From Toxonevra muliebris (taxonomy: Eukaryota > Arthropoda > Insecta > Diptera > Pallopteridae), in the NCBI GenBank assembly GCA_963691655.1, contig OY829326.1:74951235-75015234 (forward strand): 64,000 nt of DNA. The letters are read 5' to 3'. The notes below the pieces were generated by a model. The model ran no database searches. It worked only from the letters and a program-made list of their open reading frames with translations, and had not been told where the DNA came from. Position numbers and translations under genes: made by a program. Below, piece after piece: positions 35,051-46,275 of the stretch. How positions within the stretch are numbered: position 1 is the first letter of the stretch; every line of letters starts with the position of its first letter.

Positions 35051-36129
35051 AGGATTGTTTTTTTAAATGAAGTAATGAGCAATAGTATTTAAACTTTGTA
35101 GATATATTTTATTACTTTAACAAAACACAAAAATAATAAAAAAAAAAATTATAATTATAAGTAACCTAAAATTGGTGTTACAGTTGCCCTCTTCAAAAAA
35201 AACTGATCTTACTGGTGGGACATGTTTTGTATTTTCCACTGATCTGAAAAAAAAGAAGTTACAATCAGTATAAGTGTAGTTATCGTAGGAACGAAAATGA
35301 AAAAAAAATTTTACAAAATGGCGCGTTGTTGAAATTCACTTTACGAAAACAGACAGTTTTTTCATCACATTTGTATGTAAAAAGTAAGAAGTATGGAACG
35401 TAGAAAGTTTTTTTTTGTAGTTCCTGCGATAAGCACTGGTTTACTAAATAATATAGTAAAATTTGAGACGAATCGGTGGAGTAGTTTTGGTTTTTTGTCT
35501 CCCACCGTGCTGAAAAATATAGTTTCGAGATAAATGAGTTTAAACTTCATATTGATACGAAAATTTTACAGTATACTTTTAAAAGCTTATACTTTTGAAA
35601 TATGAAAAAAACGAAAAATTTTGAAAAATCTAGACCAGAAGGTGGCCTTAATAGAAGAATTTATGTGAAAGTTTTGATTCATATACTTAAAATGAAAAAT
35701 AATTGCTCGACTGGATATTTGTCCAAGTATGTGCAATATGTTAAAGAACTTTAAATACCTAGGCGTAATAGATGATGAAAATTTAAGTTGGTCAGACCCC
35801 AGAATGATAGAAATAAAGATTACGACTTCCACAGGATCGATACTTTGCTTAAATTTTTTTTTTTTCTTTTTTTTTTTTGATAACTAGCTGATATGGTTAT
35901 GACGTCACACCAAAAGAAAAAATTACTTTTATTTAATATTACTGAGCACTGCTAGGCAAAAATTTGTATTTTATATGATTTAATAAGATTAACTGTTTGA
36001 GATGAAGTCTGTTGGGGTAAATTGTTATTATTTTGATCACAACAAAGCAAAAAATAACTGTATGTTGCTGTGTTTTGTGGAGTGAAAACTTTATTTTTAA
36101 TTAACTTAAATAATATTAATATATCTTAA

Positions 36130-36331
36130 ATGAAGTGTGCTGTGTTTAATTGTGAAAATTGTAGTGCCAATAAGGCATTCAATATTAGTTTCTTCCGATT
36201 TCAGTCATATGTAACAGTGCTGGAGAAGTGGGTTAGTTTTTGCCAACGCGGAATCAGTACAAAAACTGTCCATATTTGCATTAAACATTTCAACGTTGAT
36301 GACTTCGAAAACTGTTTGAAGTATAAAATGG
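36130..36331 (+). CDS. Orphan THAP zinc-finger exon
   Basis: An ATG-started frame encodes most of a THAP domain, the C2CH DNA-binding module found in P-element transposases and their host derivatives. Cys3, Cys8, Trp34, Cys50 and His53 are in the right order, with IKHFNVDDF after the last ligand. The exon ends at GTAAAT (36332), the usual place for the first THAP intron, but no matching second exon was found; a SINE sits 75 bp beyond. The FRFP proline is Q. It could be the first exon of a gene interrupted by insertions or a dead transposase end. Confidence 0.6.
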
Positions 36332-36406
36332 GTAAATATTTATAATTGCAATTATTTATTCCTTTTATTTTTTTTTTCAAATGAATAAAAGTTGTAGGGT
36401 TTACAA

Positions 36407-36707
36407 GACGACCTCGATAGTCTAGTGGATAGTGCACTAGACTTTCATCTGGGAGGTTCGGGTTCGATTCCCGTCTTCGTCTGGTGGTTAATTTGCATAA
36501 CTTTCTTATATTCACTATCAATATGAAGTGTGTAAGAATTATAAGATAGTGTACAAGTACACACCTTGGTTGATAATGGCAAAGCCGATAAAAAATTGCC
36601 ATACCGCTATTCGGAATCGGCGTTAAACTGTAGGTCCAACTATGTGGTATCACAATGGGCCGTTCAGTCCTAAGTGTGTCTCTCGACAGCCACTCCAACC
36701 AACCTAT
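36407..36707 (+). mobile_element. tRNA-derived SINE copy B with target duplication
   Basis: Same head, body and tail as copy A, ending CCACTCCAACCAACCTAT. Flanks are AGGGTTTACAA (36396-36406) and AGGATTTACAA (36708-36718), an 11-bp duplication with one mismatch. A long minus-strand open frame across it is a by-product of SINE sequence. Confidence 0.9.
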
Positions 36708-37256
36708 AGGATTTACAAAGGAAAAAGCTCTTTATATTAAGTTAGTTCGCGTACTTTACCGCGTGTGCACGAATTAACCCAAAACAGCCCAAAAGCGTTC
36801 CCGTACTCTAAAAACTTGCAAATGAGAGCGGAGATGAGAGATAAATTGTCTTCTTCTTCTTACACGAAACAGTCCGCACTTTTTCTTCGGGTAAAAATGG
36901 TAAAAGTGTCAAACAATCAACTGTTTTGTGTTTATCAGCTATTTTGCTTTTGTGAAAACATATTGAAAATTCTAAATTTATAAATAAATAAAGAATTTTT
37001 TAAAAAATAAGTGTTATTTAAATTGGAAAATGTTCAAAAGACATTTGAAAAGTATTAATTGTATATTTGTTAATTTTTAACTACATTTTCCACATATTTT
37101 TAACTACATTTTCCACACATTAATTATTTATGTTTAATTTTTTCATTATTTATTTATTTTCTTGTAAGATTTAACAATTTTTATTTTATTAAATATCGCA
37201 GACACTTTGATTTTTAAATTTAACTGCAGCTCATAATTATTTTTACACAATATCTA

Positions 37257-37564
37257 GGTTAGGTTAGGTTGGAGTGGCTGTCGAGAGACACACTTAGGCC
37301 TGAACGGCCCATTGTGATACCACATAGTTGGACCTACAGTTTAACGCCGATTCCGAACGGCGGTGTGGCAATTTTTTATCGGCTTGGTGGTTTTGCCATT
37401 ACCAACCAATGTGTGTACTTGTACATTATCTTATAATTCTCATACACTTCATATTGATAGTGAATATAAGAAAGTAATGAAAACTAACCACCAGACGAAG
37501 ACAGGAATCGAACCCGAACCTCCCAGATGAAAGTCTAGTGCACTATCCACTAGGCTATCGAGGT
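37257..37564 (-). mobile_element. tRNA-derived SINE copy C with perfect target duplication
   Basis: Full-length reverse copy, tail at the left (GGTTAGGTTAGGTTGGAGTG on plus) and A-box end at the right. CAATATCTA occurs exactly at 37248-37256 and 37565-37573, fixing both ends. Confidence 0.92.
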
Positions 37565-37772
37565 CAATATCTAAAATTACAGAAAGATAATTATTTTTAT
37601 TTTCATTATTTTACACAATTATTTTCATTTTCACATACAAATTTTGGTTCTGAAATAGTATCTTCTATCCACCATACGTTCGTTTTACCGCCTCAGAAAG
37701 TTCTACACAAACAATACTTTAAAAATAGTTTACTACGGTATATTTCAATTGAAACTTCAGTATGGCATTAGC

Positions 37773-38130
37773 TGTTAGGGGAGTACTTATACCAATAAGC
37801 TCCATCCATTACTCATGTTACAAAAGTGCGTAATTGGGAAAATTTGTAATGCAAATCGCTTAGCTCACTCTATAGATTTTTTTTGACTTTTAAATATTCA
37901 TCCTGTAAGGAGTTATAAAAATATTTTTTATCAGATGTGTGGCACGCATAAAGTGATTGCCCACCACATGTAATACAAGCACATAGAGCTCTGTAATAAC
38001 AGCAATTATAGAAACTTCTACTTTATTAAGTTCAATTACGGGATAAGATTAACTGTGCGCTTCGCACTAAAAATAAAGATCATTTTAGCTAAGTAAATAA
38101 AGAATAAATTGTTTCATTTCACCAACCATA
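37773..38130 (+). repeat. 5' LTR of gypsy element
   Basis: Starts TGTTAGGGG and contains AATAAAG-type signals near 38075 and 38098. Its last 110 bp match 42011-42129 with few changes. Confidence 0.75.
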
Positions 38131-39345
38131 AATTGGTGACCCCGATCTTTTGAAAACGCGATTATAATAATGTCTACTGAAGGTCAAGCGAAGGGTTTTG
38201 CTACGATGACACCACCGCCGAAGTCGCCAAGGTGACTGTAAAAGTACCACCATTTTGGCACGCAAAACCCGAGTTATAGATTTCTCAAGTGGAATCGCAA
38301 TTCATCGCGGGTGGTATTTCTAGCGACAGGTCAAAATACCACACCATTGCCGCCGGAATGGAGAGTAGCGTACACGCACATGTTAGCGACATAATTCTAA
38401 ACCCGCCAATTGTCGATATGTATAAAACTTCAAAAACGCTCATATTGGAGCAGTTCACAATGCGTCAATTAGCTGGCAGCGAATAAATGACAACATGCTC
38501 AAATCTATTTGGCTAAGTATATTACAGCAAACAATCGATCTATTATCTCTATAAGCACCGAACCATTGGAAAAAATTGTTGAGGTTAGTGACGGTCCACA
38601 CGTGCACTCAGTTTCTGACAGCACTGTTGCACCAGATATGCGCGTTAACGAAGGAGGTCGCAGACTTGAAAGCCAAGTTGCAGCGCCGCGGAAGAGAGAG
38701 ACAACGATCGATATCACGCAGCCGAGCGCGCACACCGACTAGCGGTGAAACCTTTTGCTGGTATCACAGGTAATTTGATACAAAAGCAACCAAATGCCGA
38801 GAACCATGCTCAAAGGCTTTAAACTAGAAACCCTGTCACCAACGACGGCACGTGACAGGCCTGCAACAACCAACCGTCGCGTGCTCATCATCGATCAAAA
38901 CAGCAAAATGAAATTTTTAGGGGACACCAGCGCGGAAGTTAGCGTCATACCACCTACGTCAGCGCAGCGCCAACAATCAGACGCCGATTTATAGCTACAC
39001 GCCACTAACAAGTCAGTCAAGAACATATGGCATAAAATCACTGTTCTTAAACATCGGGCTTCGTCAGAACTTTCAGTGGAGTTTTATGGTTGCTGACGTA
39101 ACCCAGCCAATACTGGAGGCAGATTTTTTAGCGCGCTATAAAATCTTCATCGATCTACATCAACGCAAGATGATAGATAGCTTGGCTAACGCTTCACAGT
39201 GTTGTGAAGGCATTCTATCGAGCCTTATAAAAGGCAACAAGAAAAATGATTCAACAAAAATCGAATGGTCAGCGGATACACTAAAAGCTTTTCAGCATTG
39301 CAAGGACAAATTAGCCCCGGCCACGCTTTTAGTTTTCCCTAAGCC

Positions 39346-41006
39346 TTCAATAATGTAAACATGGAAGCCATCTGTAAGGCGTTGACGGATCATGGAGTTA
39401 AGGATTTCATAGTGGCATGGATTGGAACAATGCTGAGAGGCTGAGTCATTAACTCTGCTATGGGTACTGGCTCCGTAAGTAAGAGGACTACAAGGGGAAC
39501 TCCGCAAGGAGGGATGTTGTCACCCCTCCTATGGCTCCTAGTAGTTAATGAGATTTCAAGAACTTTCAAGGAAAAGAGAACGAGAGTGGTAGCCTACGCT
39601 GACGACATAGCAATATTAATCCCTGGCAAATTCTTGTCGACGATTAGTGAGCTTATGGAATCAGCACTTGGTGAAATTTCCGACTGGACTAGACGGAACG
39701 GTTTAGCAGTTAACCCTGCTAAGACTGAGCTAGTCTTGTTCACGAAGAAAACAAAATTACCTAAGTTTTCCTTACCAAAGTTGGATGGAGTGACACTGAA
39801 TCTCTCTTCGGAAGCAAGGTATCTCGGTACCATTCTGGATTCAAAACTTAATTGGAGAAGGAATATCGAAGAGAGAACGAAGAAGGGACTGGCTGCATAC
39901 TATACCTGTAAAAGGACCTTTGGGAAAAGATGGGGATTGTCGCCGTACGTTATTCATGGAATGTATATCACAATCATTCGAATTATCATCACCTATGGGT
40001 CCCTCGTCTGGTGGCAGGCGTTGGGTAAGAAGAGCAACCAAGCTCGCATGGCAAAAATACAGACTTGCAAGCCTGGGGATCTCAGGGACTGTGCACCTCA
40101 GGAAGGTCTGAATATGATATTTCATCTCTTACCGTTACGGGTGTCTGTTCAAGGCTGTGCCGCAAAAGGTGCTCTTAGGCTAAGAGAATCCAACGTGTGG
40201 AGATCAACAAACTATGGACACTCTACAAATTTTGAGTGAGATAAAGCGGAGGGGTCAAAATGGAATCAAAGCTGACTTAGATGTAGCCACGGATTATATG
40301 ACTTCAAATTTAGATTTTATTACTAGAATTCCAATTCTTTATCCAACCAGGGAAGACTGGGAGTCGGGTTCGGTAACAGGTAATGCTGGTATTACCATCT
40401 TTACCAATGGCTCAAAGGTGGAGAATGGGACTGGAGCTGGTCTCTACTCCGAAGACCTGCAGCTAAGGCGGTAGTATCGTCTTCCTGACAGCTGCAGCGC
40501 TTTTCAGTCAGAGATTTTTGCTATTGAGAAAGCAGCTCGACTTCTACAAGACAGTACGATTCCGATTTCGAATATCACTATCTTTACTGACAGTCAGGCT
40601 GCAATGAAGGCAATAGAATCCAAAACAGTGAAATCAGAGATTGTAAAGAAATGTTGTGCTTCACTGATGGCCATTTAGCACCACAAGGTCACTCTCTGCT
40701 GGGTTCCTGGACATAGCAATATTGAAGGGAACGAAATAGCAGATGAAATGGCCAGAAGGGGCTCTGAAATGGACATTAACGAGGCGGATACCTCTATACA
40801 ATCTCCGGTGTGAACTATTTAGGAAAATAGACGAGTACACCATAGCGGTGTCAAATGACGCTTGAACTAACCTAGATGACTGTATAGTTTAACGGGCCTT
40901 GTGGCCAAGGTTAGATAGAAAGAGGGCAAATGTCCTCTTAGGGCACAACAAATCTGCAGTACGTCTGCTCACAGGAGTCATAATTGGGCATTGTGGCAAC
41001 TGCTGG
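39346..41006 (+). mobile_element. LINE segment (RT and RNase H) inside the gypsy element
   Basis: Begins in an RT motif (AFNNVNMEAICKALTDHGV) and continues with GTPQGGMLSPLLWLLV, VVAYADDIAILIP (catalytic YADD) and a thumb to 40110. RNase H follows: ITIFTNGSKVENGTGAGLYS, FQSEIFAIEKAARLLQ, ITIFTDSQAAMKAIES and WVPGHSNIEGNEIADEMARR. It stops in the post-RNase H region (VRLLTGVIIGHCGNC), without its own 3' end. Upstream is gypsy TLLVFP; downstream is gypsy SIYMDHKPLQ. Only a few stops or frameshifts are visible in RT, so it is younger or better preserved than its host element. Confidence 0.85.
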
Positions 41007-42010
41007 GTTTCTCCATTTACATGGATCATAAGCCGTTGCAGTATGCTTTCCAACAGAAAATGGAGAAGGCTTCGTCTAAACAAATTAGGCATCTCGATTT
41101 TTTAAGTCAATTTACTACTGATATACTATACCTTTCTGGTTAAAACAACGTCGTAGCCGATGCTCTGTCTCGCGTTGAGACGATACACACCCCGCAAACT
41201 ATAGACTACGCACTTTTGGCGGAGAGCCATACCACCGACGAAGAGCTCAAGAAAACGCAAAAGAAAATGCAAAAATTTACTGCGACGTAAGTGCTGGTAA
41301 TGCAAGTCCTTTTCTTACAGCATCTTTTCGCAAAATCGGCGTTGTTTCGAACCACAACATCTGCCACGGTGGCGCTGCTAAAATTATGAAGTTAGTAGCA
41401 AAAAATTCGTCTGGCTAAACTTGAGGAAAAGCTGCCGTGAATGGATCAAAAGGTACCTCGCTTGCCAAAATTCAAAGACACAACAAATCCCCTATAGCAA
41501 CATACCGACTAGTAGATAGTCGATTCAAGCACGTCAACATCGACATTGTCGACCCACTACCTTCGTGCCAAGGTTACCGGTATTGCCTCACTTGTATTGA
41601 CCGCTATACACGCTGGGTAGAGGCTTACTCCCTCAACTTCACAGCAAAGCCCGTCGCATTCGCTTTCTACGCAAACTGGTTCAGTAGAATTGGCATTCCG
41701 TTGAGAGTCACAACCGATCAAGGACGTCAGTTCGAGTCGTCACTATTTCGAAACTTGAATCAACTCTTGGGTAATCAGCATTTGAAAACAAAAGCATACC
41801 ATCCTGCTGCAAACGGCATTAAATTAAAATGTTATCAAACCGAAAAATGGGTCCAGGTACTGCCATTAATTCTTTTGGGCTATCGCGCATCGTACAAAGA
41901 GGATATCCAGGCATCGCCAGCGAATCTCGTCTACGGTGGTTCACTCAGATTGCTTGGAGAATTTTTCCAACCAGCGTCAACCGGAAAGGATAGCCTCGAT
42001 GCAGTTATAA

Positions 42011-42129
42011 AAACGTATACTTTATTAAATTCGATTACGGTATAAGATTAACTATGCGCTTCGCACTAAAAATAAAGATCATTTTAGCGAAGTAAATAAA
42101 GAATAAATTGTTTCATTCCACCAACCATA
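42011..42129 (+). repeat. 3' LTR remnant of gypsy element
   Basis: About 119 bp matching the end of the 5' LTR (GATTACGG then ATAAGATTAACTATGCGC) and terminating ACCAACCATA. The first two thirds of the LTR are missing. Confidence 0.75.
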
Positions 42130-42249
42130 GATGTATTGCCCAACATCCGACCATCATAATTTAGGAAGTCATTTAAACTTGGCATCATTATGCAAGCCGA
42201 TGAAATTCGCTCTAAATAATATTGAGGGATGATGCTGTGAACAATCATT

Positions 42250-42515
42250 ATCGGTCAACTCTGGGAAGATAGAGATGATGACAGCAACCAAAAGGGCACA
42301 CAGTTACTGTTCTCCAACAGGTTCAAATACTTGGGAGTCATTATTGATCTCTAGCTTTAGTTTACTGAGCATCTCGATCCCAGTGCGGCGAAAGTCGTGA
42401 AAATAACATGGCAATACCGTAGAATATTTGGGCGGACTTGAAACATAAGACCCAAGATAGTTTACTGGATATACCTACGCATTATTAGACCATACCTAGT
42501 GTATGAAGCTGTAGT
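42250..42515 (+). mobile_element. LINE RT fragment
   Basis: The frame reads NRFKYLGVIIDL, a stop, then FTEHLDPSAAKVVKITWQYR and IRPKIVYWIYLRIIRPYLVY. This is the RT palm/thumb of a different non-LTR family, with stops. Confidence 0.6.
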
Positions 42516-43316
42516 TGTTAAAAATCTACCAATTTTTAATTGTCCGAATTGAAACAATTAATATTGTTTATTTGCAAAAGTTTTTGTTTTTTTATGAAAA
42601 GTTTATTAACAAAATAAGTACATGTGATCACTCTAAATGTTAACGCACAAGTGTTTTTTTGCACATGTGAAAAATCTAATATCGTATATTAGATATAGGC
42701 ATATAAGCACGGTTGCCACTTTGGTCCTTTTGGACCAAAAGTGGTTCTTTTATTTTCGTTTGGTCCGCTGGTCCTTTTTTTTCTGAATTGGTCCTTTTCC
42801 AAAAATATTAAGTAATTAACTTTCATATGTAATGTATGAGTCACTCTGTGACTAAAAAATGTGATGTTAAAAAAATCAGTGTAAGAAAGTTGTAGTAATG
42901 AATGCAGGCAACACTGTCGATAATATTCGATAACTGATTTGGAAAAGTAAGATATAAAATGATATCAATAAGTTGTTGCCATTTATAATTTTTTCGTTGT
43001 TTTTTTTTTCAAATTTTTAATAAACAAAAAGGCGAAAGTTGCAGATGAAGGAGACAATGCGCAGCCAATTGAATGTGATACCAGTGACAGGTAAAATTAT
43101 TGGACTTGAGTCTTTGTATATTAATCCAAGTGAAATACGAATTTTATTTGGTTTTAATGAAAAAAAGTTAATTTTTTATTACAAAAATTTATAAAACGAA
43201 AAAAGAAAAGGTAATTAGATTATTAATATTATAATAGTAGAGTTATATTAAACAAAATAGTGTCTTTATTAAACGCAGTAAAATTATTTGGTATTTTTCA
43301 GAACAACTTGATGAGA

Positions 43317-43727
43317 ATTTTTTTAAAAATTACTTTTTTGACCCAAATTTTGTTTATTTGAATTAGGGAGGGCAGGCCCTTCCCGAAAAACGGATTTTTG
43401 GCATTAAAATGTATTCAATAAATAGTAAAATAACAAATAAAAGAAACTAAATGGATACATGACGCACTAAATTCGGTGGCCATTTTGGTTCTTTTTCGCG
43501 CGAATTTTTTACTTTTTTTAAATGTGATTTGAATACAAATGCCTAGACCTTTTAATTTGCGCGGCACAAGTGCAATTTATGCATGATGCATTCATTTATA
43601 GTCATATCTTTTTTTAGTTATATTTACTATTTTTTGAAAAAATTTTAGCGACAAGAACCCGAACCGGGAAAAGGCGGCACGCCCCAATTCATATTAACAA
43701 AATTTGAGTCAAAAAGTGATTTTTAAT
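43317..43727. repeat. Nested inverted repeat inside the hAT-like element
   Basis: TTGACCCAAATTTTGTTTAT at 43337 and its inverse near 43690-43711 lie in arms of about 65 bp (43317-43383 and 43657-43727) that also share a GGGMGGGC/CTTYCCCG block. Looks like a separate small TIR element. Confidence 0.6.
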
Positions 43728-43799
43728 CCCAATCAGAAGTGTAATCTGAACATTTACCAATAATTTGAAAACAATAGAATAACTTTTTTTCAATACGCC

Positions 43800-44213
43800 T
43801 GCCTAATTGAATCCGCCTTGCTAGCAATGGTTTCGTCAGTAAGTCTGCCATCATGTTTTCGGTCGGACAGTAAGTGCAACTTTTTATCTACTTAGTCCTT
43901 TTGAAAACAAACTCGCGCGTCTTTGTGCTTTTATTGGCCAGAAAACTGAAAACTTCTCTCCTTCAATCAGTCTCAAGCAACTTTGTCTTCGTACAACTTA
44001 GTTGGTGCGCTCATTTGTTGATTAAAACCACGCCGAAGTCACACCAAGTCTTTGCGTACTTCTGATAAAGCTGTAAACACAGACCCGGTCTATGACAGAG
44101 CATCTAAGTTGCTGACGAAATCTACTTTGGTTTCGATACTACTTAGCAGTAAAGATTTAGCAACGCCATTCTGTTGAGGAGTATATGGCACTGTTTTTTG
44201 GTTTTGAATACCG
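43800..44213 (-). mobile_element. Ty1/copia fragment, integrase joined to RNase H end
   Basis: The minus strand starts GIQNQKTVPYTPQQNGVAK, the copia integrase motif, and ends TYCPTENMMADLLTKPL, the copia RNase H C-terminus. Only about 410 bp separate them, so the whole RT is deleted. Confidence 0.75.
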
Positions 44214-45309
44214 TTTTTTTTCTAAATTTCGGGGCTTTCAAGACACATCTTCTTTTTTCTTTGATATCTGATTTCAAAATGACTTTCATCTATAAAAGAA
44301 TATACTTTCTGCCCTGTTATTTTTTGATTTGTCGACATACTTGATTTATTTATCGTGTCCCAAAAATGTTCTTCTTTGTATCTGAATTGGTAACCATTTT
44401 TTTGTTGTTGTTTTTGGTATTGTTTAATGTGATACATGTTTTTACTATATAACAATCTCTTAAAATATTATAAGTAATTTTTATATACCTTTCGTTACAT
44501 ATGTGCTATATGAATTTCTGAGCATTTTTTTTGTTTTAGTTTGATGTGATATATGTATGTATTCTATCAATGTATTCTAGCAATCGCTAAAAAAAATATT
44601 ATAAAATTGTTATATACATTTTACAATGTGCTATATTTACTTGTTAAATAAATCAAATAATTAAAAAAAAATTTGGTCCATTTTTTTCCATTTTGGTCCT
44701 TTTTGCTTTTGTTTTTGGCCCCAAACAAAATTTTAGTGTGGCAACCGTGCATATAAGTATATTTTTAAGCAGGGTTGGACATTTTCGTTGTCTATTTTAC
44801 AATATAGGACTAACTTAAGCTAAAAGTACTCTTTTAATTCAATTTTATTTATGTATATTTTTCAATATTTTAATAACTATTTATATGTAAAAAATTTAAA
44901 TTATAACAAAAATTGTGTTTAAATGAAAAACGTAGCCACAAAGCTATAACATGATGCCCGATCTATCACTATCGTATCTATACTTTGCTTTAAAAAAAAC
45001 AATTTTTGGTGAGAGATGCTGGGCTGGGGATGATGCGATTGATAGCGAGTGCCAAACTTTCCCGCTTGTCAAAAAGTTTTGTTGCAGACTCAACAATCAA
45101 GTAATATAAAAAGGTATGCAAGTTGTAGCAAAATCGAAAATGAGAATTTGTTTGCATAACGATGCCACTGCATACCACAAAATAATTTAATACAAAAATT
45201 AACCCTAAGATGCATAGGTATTATAAGTGTATTGTACTGTAAATAGGCCACTCTCACTAATAAATATAAAAATTTTGGCTCTAACGTTAGGATCTTCAAA
45301 CTAAATGAC

Positions 45310-45665
45310 GAGTAGTACCCAGATATCTTTTTCTTTTACGAGTGCCCTGCAGTGCATAAGGATATGCTCCGGCGTCTCATTTTCTTCTCGGTAGAAGCGG
45401 CAGTTACTGTACTCTCCTATGCCTAAATTTTCCATGTGCTCCCAGTTTGCAATGTCCTGAAAGGAAATTCGTGATTATTTGTACTTAGCTTGAGACATTC
45501 GGCCGCCCTTTTGGGGTTGAAATTCCTAATTAGTGGCGTTAGTTTCTTAAGATTGGGGATTTGAATCCAATTAGATGTTCTTCTGGCCCTTTCACCTTCT
45601 CTTAGTTTTCCTTTAATGATGTCAGTTAGGAGTTTATGACTCCATTTGCATTTGGCCATTTTTTA
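45310..45665 (-). mobile_element. LINE ORF2 C-terminal fragment
   Basis: The minus strand reads NCRFYREENETPEHILMHC, then RALVK, the same post-RNase H knuckle as at 5530-5870. The downstream minus-strand sequence (45423-45659) is also shared with that copy. Confidence 0.7.
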
Positions 45666-46275
45666 AATCTAATGGGTGAGAACGTTCGGTTATAATATAG
45701 AGACTACCCTAATATCTATATATGCATATAATCAAACTAATAAATAACAAATCTTAAACACAACTTATTCTGATATTGAAGAGCAAATTAGGCATTGTTT
45801 AGGTTGTACACTCAATTTGGTGAGTAATTGTATTTTCATGCCCGTATTAAGCCGTACTAGATATGAATTATATCTGTGGCAATAAGACAGAGCCGCTTAA
45901 GTTGATATAGACGGAAATTGAGTTAAGGTATTTTTAATACTTTCATTTATAGAATTTACTTTTTTGCCTTATCCGCATTTTAAATGTAGGCTTAAAGATC
46001 TGGTTACTTCACTTTTAATAATCGATTATGCTTTGACGACCTGGCGCGATTTCGACATAAAATTGTGATTTTCCAAAAAACTACAATTTCAGACAAAAGC
46101 TGCTCTGTCATATTGTCACCGCATGTACCGCATATACAATAAATGTCCAAGTAGCTACAAGTCTTAATACTATCTAGTCTACTACTTAGGATTTATTAAA
46201 TTACTACGTACTACATTGTTATTCGTGAGTGTAACTTTATTTTTTGTGAATACGAAACTAAATATTTATTTACAA

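Larger units (their letters stand above)
37773..42129 (+). mobile_element. Decayed Ty3/gypsy LTR retrotransposon with LINE segment inside
   Basis: 5' LTR 37773-38130 starts TGTTAGGGGAGTAC; a primer-binding-like TGGTGACCCCGAT follows at 38134. Gag-like text (VPPFWHAKPE, VSDIILNPP), a CWYHR...KCREPC knuckle and protease text (FLGDTSAEVSVIPP, AEADFLARYK-like) run to 39200. The frame then jumps straight to the RNase H approach (EWSADTLKAFQHCKDKLAPA), so the RT domain is deleted. After the LINE segment, gypsy RNase H resumes (MDHKPLQYAFQQKMEKASSK, then VVADALSRVETI), followed by integrase (41437-42045, with a small deletion) and a 3' LTR remnant at 42011-42129. Many stops; non-functional. Confidence 0.88.
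42708..44749. mobile_element. hAT-like DNA transposon, perfect 8-bp target duplication
   Basis: Ends CACGGTTGCCAC (42708) and GTGGCAACCGTG (44738-44749) are exact complements. CATATAAG is repeated exactly outside them at 42700-42707 and 44750-44757. Subterminal TTGGTCC words are clustered at both ends. The 2042 bp interior has no intact transposase. It contains a copia-type fragment (43800-44213, minus) and a 400-bp inverted repeat (43317-43727). The 8-bp duplication and CA...TG ends fit the hAT superfamily; P-type is the alternative. Confidence 0.88.
31939..46275. other. Transposon island between Ptp69D and CSAS
   Basis: 14.3 kb without an intact host gene. It holds three SINE copies, LINE fragments on both strands, one decayed gypsy LTR element, one hAT-like element with nested debris, and an orphan THAP exon. 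Ptp69D and CSAS are divergent, so promoters of both should lie at its edges. Confidence 0.8.

Noticed and set aside
36201..36698. 165-aa minus-strand open frame
   Set aside because: It runs through SINE copy B and antisense to the THAP exon; equivalent pieces recur in the other SINE copies.
44222..44455. 77-aa minus-strand frame in the hAT-like element
   Set aside because: Polar low-complexity text without transposase motifs; could not be tied to the element.
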